Positions 1-11,000 of a DNA stretch of 64,000 bases are shown one piece after another. The notes under the pieces were generated by a model. It saw nothing but the letters and a program-made list of their open reading frames with translations. It made no database searches and was not told where the DNA came from. Numbering within the stretch: position 1 is the first letter of the stretch; each line of letters begins with the position of its first letter. The stretch lies in assembly GCA_922989275.2 (NCBI GenBank), contig OV277870.1, forward strand, positions 72,294,579 to 72,358,578, given 5' to 3'. The position numbers and the translations under genes are program-made. Origin of the DNA: Gari tellinella (lineage: Eukaryota > Mollusca > Bivalvia > Cardiida > Psammobiidae).

Positions 1-290
1 GAGACCATCCTTGAGGAGCATGTTCCCGGATCCCGCTAGTAAGAATGTGTACACTAATCGGTTAGGAAAGTGGTTAGAGATTAATGCTAGAAGGCAACCT
101 GTCAGCTATATATTATCCTAGACTAAATATCTTAATTCACTTTTAGTCAACTTTATTTAATACATATCTGTTTGAAATGCGCGAAACGTCCTCAAGCAGA
201 GCGCACCAGAGACCATCTAGGAATAATTTTTCGCCAGGGGAACATGCCCCGCACCCCCCTAGTAAGAGTGCGTACACACATTGACATGTG
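1..290. repeat. Two divergent copies of a short dispersed segment
   Basis: Positions 1-55 and about 209-276 share GAGACCATC, an AACATGCC/GCATGTTCCC block and CTAGTAAGA.TG.GTACAC. They are probably fragments of one dispersed repeat. No gene is seen in 1-480. Confidence 0.4.
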
Positions 291-479
291 CCCCCACCAG
301 CCCCATTGGAGTTTGCTTCCTATGGGCCTGCTTGTTTGCCTATGTCAATTTTATGTCATTCAAAAACTTTTATCCCACGCTTATTAGTACTTTTTCTTGC
401 TGAGTTTCATAATAAAAACAAATAACTACAGTTTCCCTTTTGTGTTTTAATAATAAACTTTGTTTTCTACTAAGACTTA

Positions 480-940
480 CAAGACTATATTTACAATTGC
501 CCCATTCAAATCCATTGAAAAAAAATGCCGTTCGATTCGTGTGAACGCAATTTTTCGAGAGGGCGGGGCTTGTGTATAAGTTTCGAAGAGGAGTCGGGGT
601 ATATGCATCTTTTATTCGCAAATTAATCTTTGGAACTTAAACAGCAAACATTTGGCGGATTTTTCAAAAATGTGTTCTTAACCGATCTATGCCTTCCTAT
701 AAGCGGAAACCATGATTTCCGACTTAAATTCTTCTTTATTAATGAGATAAGTTGCAAGAAAATTGATATACTTTATAAACAGCATTCTGTCTGCATTTCT
801 TTATCACAATAAAAATCGATATATTTATCCTACTTTAAAAATGACGTCACTTCCAAATGACGTCAAATCGGAATTTTCGCGCCAAACTGTCAAGTTGTTT
901 TCCTTAGAATGTAATCAATGGAATATGCTACGAATGGTAT
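480..940 (+). repeat. Dispersed repeat R1, copy 1
   Basis: About 450 bp aligns along its whole length with the reverse complement of 27860-28280. Shared blocks are TTTTCGAGAGGGCGGG, CGAAGAGGAG, TCTTTGGAA, ATGCCTTCCTA and paired TGACGTCA CRE-like sites near 840-865. The only open frames in it are short and not conserved between copies. Confidence 0.7.
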
Positions 941-1019
941 TTGCCGATAATTTTCTGTCGTTTATTTCACTTGATCGCCGAAAAAAATCAGTTCATTTCT
1001 TAATTGTAAACTCTTAAGG

Positions 1020-1690
1020 CCGTGTAAAACAACAACATCATAGACAAAACTAATGTAGCAGCATACACCTGCTGAAGGCTAACTGTGACATCATCAAAAT
1101 TTTCGGATGTTGAATACAAATTCAGACCGTTACAGTGAAATTTTGAAGATAGACAAATTATTTAGTCTCAATTTCCAACTTGAATTATATTGTGAGTGAT
1201 GTTTTGTAATTAGTGTGTGTTTTACTTTTGCTAAAGTTGCTCTATGACGGTGCAGACTTATATGTGACAATGATTTTAAAACTATATTTAGTTTATACTT
1301 TTGTTCACTGGAATTATATTTGACAATGACAATGGCAATGACAATGATTTTATTTGTAGTTGAAGGCCTCCGGCCCAAAATACCATCAATATTACATATA
1401 ATGTTTTGTGATATCAATATTTCAGTTAACATAAACATAAAATGTATGCATACAAACATTACAAAGTGAACAGTGATACATTACTTTGAAACCATTTACA
1501 GTTTCCTCCTCCTTGTCAATATGTACAATATTGCAAGTGGATTGTTTTGCTCCATGTCCTTGGCGCGATGCTGAATGAACCTATGTATACCATTTTCGAG
1601 TACACCTAAGTTCCTTTCCCATAACGCCAGACATAACCACTATGTGCTTGTACTCACAACACAGTATCAGTAAGTCAATCTTAGACTCTT
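1020..1690. other. AT-rich stretch, no gene seen
   Basis: There is a short TGACAATGGCAA-type hexamer repeat at about 1319-1345. Nothing else is recognised; it may be the 3' end of the LINE remnant to its right. Confidence 0.3.
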
Positions 1691-1698
1691 AGTCAATC

Positions 1699-2455
1699 TT
1701 AAACTGGTTGTTTTAACCAAATGTCTCTTTCCAAAAACGCTTGTTCAAGGAACTTGGCAATAGCCAATTTACTGTCAGATCTTGTGTCTGACATCATATT
1801 TATAAACAATTGGTTACACACAATACTCTCAACCCATTCAGCCCTGAAGTATTCTAATCTCAACTGTTTATAAAGCGGACATATAAGCAAAAAATGCACT
1901 TCATCGTCAACGGTATATATATATATCATTTCTCGAGCAATGCACACAAAATCGAATATCTCGATCAATCCTTTTATGGCGACCCTTTTCGATCATGAGT
2001 GCATGGCTTGAGCATCTGAAATTTAATAGAACCCGCTTATAGTTGAAAGGCATTGTCATTGATAGATACATTTCTGGGTTTAATGCACTTTTATAAAGTC
2101 TATAAGATATGGCCTTTGAGGATGAGTTTATGTCTTCCCACAAGTTTTGCTGAGCACAGTCTATAAGTCTTGCTGTAAATTGCTGTATGAAAGCTTTAGG
2201 ATTTCCAACTTCGTTTGCTATCCAAGCATACCCAAACTCAAACTCAAACAAGAGGCGTTTTACATGTATTGCCAAAGTGGTCCTTCCACATTCATCGAAA
2301 CGTCTCAACATCATGTAACACTGCTTGGGATAGCGATTGTCTTCCACGGATAACATATGTAACCAGTACTTTACACACATTGGCATATAAGTTGTAGATA
2401 AGGTATATCTTCCACACTCACTTAGTGGGAAAAGGTTGGCTACATTTTGATTCAA
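1699..2455 (-). pseudogene. 5'-truncated LINE reverse transcriptase C-terminus, frameshifted
   Basis: The frame 2455-1907 reads RVLLNFRCSSHALMIEKGRH, then a CVHC zinc-knuckle-like pair. It continues in another frame (1968-1699) as DDEVHFLLICPLYKQLR. This R-x-SSH-L-IE-GRH / C-x2-C / DE-x-HFLL-CPLY-x2-LR series is typical of the region after the reverse transcriptase of many animal non-LTR retrotransposons. The ATATAT tract between the frames marks the break. The catalytic part is missing, so the copy is dead. Confidence 0.7.
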
Positions 2456-2910
2456 GCATGCAAGTCTTTTGCAAAACTGAATGTGGACTCTTTTTGGTTA
2501 TTTTCTTTCAGTGTGTTTTACTAAAGTGGCTTTTGTTTCCCTATGTCGGTATGGATTTATTTGTCTACAGTGATTTATGAATTTCACGTGAATATGTATA
2601 ACTCTGACAGTAAGTTAATTTATTTTTATATTATTCAATTATAGAGAACATAAGGTATGCGTGTATCACAAGACAAGAGGCTGAATATTTATATGAAACT
2701 TAGCCTACAGCGAGGCTGTGTCTTGGTGGTTGCATTTTGGCATTTCCGTAAAGTGGGGCTACTCCCCCAGACGCATTGTATGTTGCAATTGATAAATTCC
2801 CATACACCATCTCTTATAACGTCGGCCAATGTCTTGACATAAGGAATAAATCCTCAATAGTGAGTATAAACTTCACATACATGTATGATGATTACTCCAT
2901 CCGGCATTAT
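2456..2910. other. AT-rich stretch, no gene seen
   Basis: Part of it (2590-2705: CTGACAGTAAGTTAA, ACAAGA.GCTGAA.ATTTATAT) resembles 17790-17885, so it is a fragment of a dispersed repeat. Confidence 0.3.
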
Positions 2911-2914
2911 ACAC

Positions 2915-3274
2915 TACAGCACTCCCTCTCTACAACGACAGAAATTGGGAGACAGAAAGTGTGTGCGTTGTTCGGAGGGAGTCGTTATAGGTAAGGTAAT
3001 TTGCTTATATTTGAAAACAGATTGAATCCAGATCAGACGCCGCGTCACGCGGCGTCTGATCTGGATTCAAACTGTTTGTCACTCCTCATTAAGTTTTTTC
3101 TGTCAAACTGTTCATTATGTTACTTTGAGAAAAACAGTACACGACAATTATAAGCAGCCGATATTGCAACTTTAAAACGTTAGACATAATTGTCCTGTTT
3201 AGGGAACTGCGCCAAGGGTCGTTGTAAGGAGGGAGTCGTTATTGGGAGGGTCGTTGTAGAGAGGGAGCACTGTA
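2915..3274. mobile_element. Core-A4 MITE (TACAGTGCTCCCTCTC ends), 360 bp
   Basis: The ends are inverted copies of TACAGYRCTCCCTCTCTACA. The centre (3018-3080) is a near-perfect hairpin with loop GCCGCGTCACGCGGC and arms ending AAACAG/CTGTTT. Confidence 0.85.
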
Positions 3275-3328
3275 CTACCAGTACAGGCGGCAATGGCAGT
3301 AAAATATTTAAGAAATTGAAATTCAACA

Positions 3329-3797
3329 ATAAGATACCGGTATCTATATTATAAATAAACCTGCGATTTATAAATGGCAACACTTATTTTAATTTGAGTG
3401 GCAAACCTGGTGTCTGACATTGCTCCGAACTGTTTGCAAATGGAAAATCAATCATTGGGAAAGAATAACGTTCTCTCCACGAGTACGATAATTTTTAGAT
3501 ACAGTGTTCCCTCTCTACAACGACATCCAAGATACCGGTATCTATATTATAAATAACCTGCGATTTAAAGGAGATACACTTTCCGCTTTAAGCGAAATGC
3601 AAACGCAGTGAAATAAAATGGAGAAAAAGACAAATTTCTCCAAAATGGCGACACTTCTTTTAATTTGAGTGGCAAACCCGGTGTCTGACATTGCTCCGAA
3701 CTGTTTGCAAATGGAAAATCATTCATTGGGAAAGAATAACGTTCTCTCCACGAGTACGATAATTTTTAGATACAGTGTTCCCTCTCTACAACGACAT
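3329..3797. repeat. Direct tandem duplication overlapping a MITE
   Basis: Units 3329-3527 and 3528-3797 both run from AGATACCGGTATCTATATTA to CTACAACGACATCC. They share about 140 nearly identical bases at the right end. The first unit lacks about 70 bp (a core-A2 remnant) present in the second. Confidence 0.75.
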
Positions 3798-4070
3798 CCG
3801 AGTCGTTATAGGGAGGGAAATTGGATTACATTTGCAAACAGCTTGAATCCAGGTCAGACGCCGCGTAACGCGGATTTTAATGGGTTTTTTTTCTGTCAAA
3901 ATACCCATTATGTAACTTTAAGAAAAAAGCAGACGACAATTTTAAGCAGACGACATTGCAGTCGTGAATAGCTTGGCCATGATTGCTCTGTTTAGGGAAC
4001 AGCGGCAGGTGTCGTTGTAAGGAGGGAGTCGTTGTTCGGAGGGCTGATGTATAAGGGGACCGCTGTGTCT
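3771..4070. mobile_element. Core-A4 MITE, degenerate
   Basis: It starts TACAGTGTTCCCTCTC and continues with AGCTTGAATCCAGGTCAGACGC and CAGACGACATTGCAG. The hairpin centre has lost one arm and the right end is decayed. Confidence 0.7.
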
Positions 4071-4227
4071 TCTAAATAGAATGTCACTCTAAATAGAATG
4101 ACAACTCTTAATCAAGTGTGGCATGGTCTCTCGACAGTCATTCACCAATTTTAGCCTGAATGTCACTCAGATAAATGGTTTTTTTTTTATATGTTACTAC
4201 TATATAAAATATTGTAATTTTTATAGT

Positions 4228-4468
4228 TAATAGTTTACCCCCAAAGAAGCGCACTTTATCGCATTTAATTTATTCTTCCACTGAAGAAACTAATTCCAAT
4301 TTATTCAGCCAAGAACATCCACCATAAGAAATATATCCTATATCCTAGCAGACAGTAGCTTAAAAAGGCTGAATGTAAAGCAGAATGCGCCTAAAAAGTT
4401 TGCTTTACTTTCAGCCTGCTTTAAGTGACCACCTGTTTTTAAAACTAAAACAAGCTATAGGGTAATGT
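4228..4468. mobile_element. Core-B1 MITE, decayed
   Basis: Contains CCCAAAGAAGCGC, TTTATTCTTCCACTGAAGAA, an imperfect core-B hairpin near 4357-4432 and a GCTATAGGGTAA end, in the order seen in intact copies at 8365-8615 and 58625-58877. Confidence 0.6.
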
Positions 4469-4682
4469 ATGTATACACTTTCATATATTATGTATGAATA
4501 ATTGTATACATGTATATAAGCTGTTTCATGACAAAACCTGCCTTATTGTATTGCAGCATTATACAGACCAAGCAACGTTGCCATCCAAGGCCCTGGATCT
4601 GAGTTTGGTGTGCACAACCATATACCGTATATATAATACAGCTAAATACAATGCTTTAATAGATGCTAGTAGATGTCAAACA

Positions 4683-4748
4683 GAGTAGACCGAGGCCAGT
4701 CGTTGCGTCAAAGACGCGGCGGCTGGCCTTGATCTACACTGTTTGCTA
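4683..4748. repeat. Core-A-like hairpin fragment
   Basis: Palindrome CCAGTCGTTGCGTC/GACGCGGCGGCTGG with a CTACACTGTTTGC right end, about 100 bp from the gene A stop and likely in its 3' UTR. Confidence 0.5.
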
Positions 4749-4849
4749 CGCAATATGGCAGCTTTTTCATGGCACGGCTCATATTTAAATGTATATTGAT
4801 TCAAAGTGTTTGTATGTACATATTAAAAACATATTATGTTTAGTTCTTG

Positions 4850-5034
4850 TTACACCGTCCCGAAGGTCTGTTGTTTCGTTGCGTTCTTACAGCTACGTGG
4901 TGGGTTAAATATGGTTTTATCTTTAATCCCTTTAGTCACATCTACGACGTCCGTGACGACAATTTCCGAGGTTTGGTCTGGTGGGTTATCTGTCAGGGAT
5001 ATGCGCACTGGCATGCATTCACGACGGAACTTGT
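4850..5034 (-). CDS. Gene A exon 4 (C-terminus)
   Basis: This exon has 185 nt after acceptor TTCCACAG. It encodes DKFRRECMPVRIS..VVDVTKGIKD..IFNPPRSC and a short polar tail, ending in TAA. The last exon of gene B is also exactly 185 nt, which supports both the acceptor and the stop. Confidence 0.87.
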
Positions 5035-8000
5035 CTGTGGAAATAACAAGGACAGAATAGGTTACATGAACATTGTATATGTTATTTGATATTTACCGTT
5101 TTCCTTGCTTTTATGTTTGCTGTTGTTATACTTTTGTCAACAACAATTGTCGTTTGGTATAGTTCTACATTTAGAATGTTCTAAAAAATCAAAAAATGGT
5201 CAGCGAGTGTCAACCAGCTTGGAACATGGTGAGACGCTGTCGTATGCGGCGTCTCATCAAGAGCAAAACTGTTTGAAAAGGTTATAATGATTTCACCGCA
5301 AGCGTTTTAGGAGTTTAGGAGAATGAATTAAACCGAAATGCAAAAAATAAGAAAACAGACAGGTTCTTAAAAAAGATGACGATTCACTAAAATCTACGCG
5401 GCAAACAGTGTTGAGCCTGTTTTTGTAAATCTGGATCCAAACTGTCTGCAACAGCCATCCCAATTTTACCCGAATCGTAAAGAAGGTTGAACAGAGAAAG
5501 GAAATTAAGTTAACTAAACAAACATGGATAATTGTGCTACAGTGCTCCCTCTCTACAACGACATCCAAACGGGAAACAACAATTGTGTTCGTTGTTGGGA
5601 GGGAAATTTGCAAACAGCTTGAATCCAGATCAGACGCCAGGATTTTAGCTGTTTGTCACTCGTCATCAAGTATTTTTCTGTCAAAATGCCCATTATGTAA
5701 CTTTGAGAAAAGCAGCAGACGACAAATAAGCAGACGACATTGCAGTCGTGAATAGGTTGGACACAACTGTCTTGTTTTGGGCACTGCGCCAATGTTCGTT
5801 ATAAGGAGGGAGTCGTTGTTTGGAGGGCCGTTAAACAGAGGGAGTACTGTATTTTGAACAGCGGCTAGGATAACATAGTTAACTGTTGAACTCACCTGTG
5901 TGGATAACGGACACGACCAACTGGTAGTCAAACCCTAGTATTGTCGCATTCAGGAAGTACGAGACGACCTGGGTCGAAGTGTCCCCTAACGTCCCCACAC
6001 TCACCACCTCAGCGCCCTCTGTCGTAAAGAATGATAAAGTCAAAATCAAAATGATATCGTATAGAATTACTGAATTACAGTTAAAATTCGATTCTACGAA
6101 CTCGCCTTGGTTCGAACATACCCATATTCCAAAGTTAAAACGTGGCTTAGCCACGTTTTAACTTTGAAATACGGATATGTTCGACTTAAGCGATATTGAG
6201 TTATCAACATTCAACTCACGAAATACTGGTAAGATCGATTTAAACGAGTTCGTTGTATCGAGTGTCGACTGTAGTAAAATAAGAAAAAACAAAAATCAAA
6301 GTATTTGAGAGTACTGGTGATGGTTTCAAACTGATATACAGAGGTTTGGAATGAAAAGAAAACCAGGAGATTAATACACATGTAGTGAAAATTCTGAAAA
6401 CATTTTTTTTATTTTTTAATGTCTTTGATAGTAGGATTTATAACTGTATATATACACAGAGAACTTGGTAAAGCGTCTGGAAAACCGGATTTGGCCTAAA
6501 TCCTATTTCGTACATGATTTAAACAGTTGAATATTATTTCAGACATAATAGGAGATTATCTATGTATATGGTGTTTAGATTTCATTAAACGTTTAAAAGT
6601 CCAGCAGCCACGGAATTGACAACCTTCGGTGCCGCCGCATTTAAAAGAAGCATACCGCTTTCCTAGTCCGCAGATTATTCATATAGAAAACAAAATGAAT
6701 CTGCACGATTTTACGAGTGTCATATTTACTTCAGAATGAAATGTTTATCCCCTAGAAATGTATATTTTCAGATCGTTTCATTGATTCATCTAATACAAAT
6801 CTCAAAATTACTCGAGGTTCGTAAACAGTAGAGCTTAATATGCTATCCATCGGCGTGGGCGTGGACTAAGGTGAAGGTTTTTTGGACGGTTTGTTTTTTA
6901 AAGCTTCAGTTTGAAGCTTAATTAGGGGTCAAACATTAATGTTATGAAGTAAAACCCTACAATTATTTTTAATTTTAGTCCGTTTTGGACTGTTTTTGCT
7001 ACAAATCACTAGGTAAAAGTGTTTTGGACGACTCGGTTAAAAGTTAAATATTTATGCTAGGATGCTGAAATATTGTATGGAAGTTAATTTTAGGTCAGAC
7101 ATCGGTGTTTTGAAGGTAGAAAAAAAACCATTTTTATTGATTTTTATTTTATTTTGGGCTTAGCTTTTTCGGCCACAAATCGCCAGGTTAAATGTGTTCG
7201 GACGGGTTGTTTTATAGCTTAATATTTGTGCCAGGTTGCTGCAATTTTGCGATCTTTTGTGGGTCCAGCATTGAACCCTGAAAACAATTAATAATATTTT
7301 TCACTTTTTGACATGTTTTGGACTTATCTTTTTTGACTCAAATCACTCGGTTGATGTTTTTGTGACGGGTCGTTTTAATCCTTGTTGTAGAGATGTCATA
7401 TTTGGCATGCATACTAAACTGAACAGGGCTGCCATTTCTCCGTATTTTTCCTAAAACTCCGGATTTTTCCCAGTTCATGGTAGCTTAAAGCAGGCTGAAA
7501 GTAGAGCTGAATGCGCCTTTAGTGGTCGCATGTCAACAAAACAAGAAAAAGGCTATGGGGGTAAAGGTACGACTCGTAAAATGCAAATTAGGAAATCTTA
7601 GGATTTTTCATGTCAACTTATGGCAGCCCTGACTGAAAATCCATTGAGCCCAGTGCAACTTCGGTCATGTCATTTAAAGGTCATTTCATAAATTAGTAGT
7701 CAAACATGCTAAATTTAGCCTCTGTTATAAGTTCCAAATTTCATGTGAAAAGTTTTCATAGTTCGAATGTGTACTAAGCTCACGGTAATTTAGAGGTAAA
7801 AATGGCTGGATTCATCTCTGGCCATAACTTTGGCCATACCATGTAATTGATACTTCATATGTGGCACATGTTCTCAAATCATGACGCTCTTGAAACCACT
7901 ACAACTTAGGTCATGTAGTCAAAGGTCAAGGTCATTTAAAGGCTATGGTTACATCAAGGGACATAGGTTTTGTTTTAACAGCTTTTTTGATAAAAATACT

Positions 8001-11000
8001 GTATCTAGACTAAGACTCGTCATTCGTTTGATAGTATTTCTAAACTGAATATTTTTTTTTCTCAATAGGATATGAACTTAAACTTAATTTCTAAACAGGC
8101 GAGCAACAGGTGGCTTTGTCACCATTTCTGTTTAACCCATTACCCCATAGCCTGTTTCTAGTATTAAGGATAGTTGCCAACTTAAAGCAGATTGAAAGTA
8201 AAGCAGAATGTGCCTTAAGGCACATCCTGCTTTACTTTCAGCCTGCTTTAAGCTTCTTTCTGCTAGATTATAGAAAATATTTCAGATTAAATATATTCAT
8301 GGCTGTATAAATTGAAAGAAGGAAAAATTAATGGTGTAAACAGGAGTATCTATGGGGTAATAGGTTAACCCTTTACCCAATAGAAGCGCCTTTTAGCGGA
8401 TATGATTTATTCATCCGCCGAAAAAAATAGTTCCAATTTAATCAGTAATGAATATGTATTATAGGGAATATTTTCTATATTATAGCACATGATAGCTTAA
8501 AGCAGGCTGAAAGTAAAGCAGAATGCGCCCTAAGGCGCATTCTGCTTTACTTTCAACCTGCTTTAAGTAGTCACCTATCTTAAGTACTAGAATTAGGCTA
8601 TCAGGTAAAGGGTTAATGAACTTTTAATACATAACGATATTATTTAGTGTTGTTTTCTTGAGCATGTGAGAACTGGGTAAAGGTTTTGAACATGATTTTC
8701 ACTTTATATGGTTCCAAAGATTTCAAATCATCAAAACTAATTATGTCATACTTGTGTTCATGTTAAAACTATACATCAACAGTCTTTAACCCTTTCACTC
8801 TCAATGACGTCCACCTCGGGGGTCGCAATTTTAAATATAGTTATACATGTATAGTGAAATCTTCAAACATCTTTATCTCTGAAATTAATATGACCAGAGC
8901 TTTATATATTTGGCATGATGACACTTCTAGAAGCCCTTAACCAATATTGTTAATATGGTTCATGTCCGTTGCATACTTAGGTCACAGGAGCTAAAAATAG
9001 ATGTTTTTCAATGAAAACTTAAAAAATCTTCTTGTCTGAAAACACAGTACCCTGAGCTTACATATTTGGCACAAAGCATCATCTTTAGGTGCTCTATCAA
9101 ATTTGTTCAAATTATGCCCCTTGGTTTAAAACTGCCAAGGCCCTAGGGGTCGCAGTTTTTCATAGAGTTATGTAGTGAAATATTCTTCTCTGAAACTACT
9201 ATGGCAAGAGCTTTGATATTTAGCATAGTGACACTTTTAGATGTTCTTTACCAATATTGCTGAACTGGTTCGGGTCTTTTGCATATCTGGGTCATATTAG
9301 CTAAACAAAGATTTTTTTTTTCAATGAAAAGTCTTCCTGTCTGAAACCATCCATGTTGAAAATATTTGACATAATTTTGAAATTATGTCTCTGGGGTAAA
9401 AAATTATCCCACCCCAGGGGTCATGTGACCCTTGTGTTGGTTTTTCCAGCGATATGTAGGCCCGCATGGGCCTCTTGTTTTAAAATTACGTCAGTGATAC
9501 TGCCTTAAATATAACTTTGAAACTTTATTGCAGACAACAATATTGAAGCAGACGACAATATGGCGGTGAAGGGGTAAAACTTCGTGATAAATTTGATCAT
9601 GAAAAGGTTATTATACTCACTGGCATGCCATAGTCTTTCATTGTCATGAGGTTATCTGCTTTAAACAACCTGCGTTTATTTCTCACATTTAAAGTTAAGG
9701 TAAATTGAGTAGAGTAATATCATTACAAGTGTCACACGATTTGGATCTCGATCATACGATTGTACTGCGGCAAAGGTAGTGAAAGGGTTAGCTGGATTTG
9801 CCAAGTAATCTCGTCTATTGTAACAGTGTTCCCTCTCTACAACGGCCCTCCAAACAACGACTCTCTCGTTACAACGACCCTTGCCGCTGGTCCCGAAACG
9901 AGCCATTTATTTCCAACTTTTCACTGCTGCAATATCGTCTGCTTAATATTGTCGTCTGCTGCTTTTCTCAGTTATATTTTTGACTTTTGACAGAAGAAAA
10001 ACTTAATGACGAGTGACAAACAGCTTGAATCCAGATCAGACGCCGCGTTACGCGGCGTCTGATCTGGATCCAAGCTGTTTGCAAATGTAAGCTAAATTCC
10101 TTCCCTACAACGACTCCCTCCGAACAACGAATATATGTTTGGTCTCCCATTGGGTGTTGTTGTAGAAAGGGAGCGCTGTAGTACATCTACTAGTATAGTA
10201 CAACAGCATATTCCTGTATTTGGATGGAGATATGTTAACAATCTCAAGGAAGATTTAGTGAGCCCATTTAGTGCTTTAACACACTGAACCCTAGCAATGA
10301 GTATACTCGTCATAAAAGATCCACACACCTGTCAGGCGTACACTTGTCTTATCCAAACAGTGTAGATCCTGATCAGAGGGCTCATTAACCCTCTCGGCGC
10401 CAAATTATTTGGAAGATTTTTTACCCCTTCACCACTTTTTGTCGTCTGCTTCAGTATTATTGTCTGCAAGAACGTTTCAAAGTAAGATTTAAGGTCGTGT
10501 GACTTAAGAAATATCTTTACGTGTGTCAAACAGTTTGGATCCTGATTAGACGCCGCGTTACACGGCGCCTGATCTGGATACAAAGTGTTTACAAAGTCGA
10601 CTTTATGCGACTACGGCGCCGAAAGGGTTAAGGAGCCATCTGATCAGGTTCTGCACTATTTGTCATTTTGTTAAATATTGTTAAAATCTACCCTAATTAT
10701 TCAAAAATGAACTAGATTTAATCGTAAACTGGATGTACGGGTTAACCCGAGGACTATAGTTATTTGCAAACTGTCGTAAACAGGATGTACGGGTTAACCC
10801 AAGGACTATAGTTATTTGCAAACAGTCGTAAACTGGATGTACGGGTTAACCCGAGGACTACACTTATTTGCAAACAGTCGTAAACTGGATGTACGGGTTA
10901 ACCCAAGGACTATAGTTATTTGCAAACAGTCGTAAACTGGATGTACGGGTTAACCCGAGGACTATAGTTATTTGCAAACAGTCGTAAACTGGATGTACGG

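Noticed and set aside
1699..2455. A host gene with HFLLICPLY.
   Set aside because: The motif series is that of LINE reverse transcriptase tails, and the frame is broken.
7340..9480. A coding gene between ependymin exons 2 and 3.
   Set aside because: Only short frames and repeat units were seen; the phases of exons 2 and 3 join directly.
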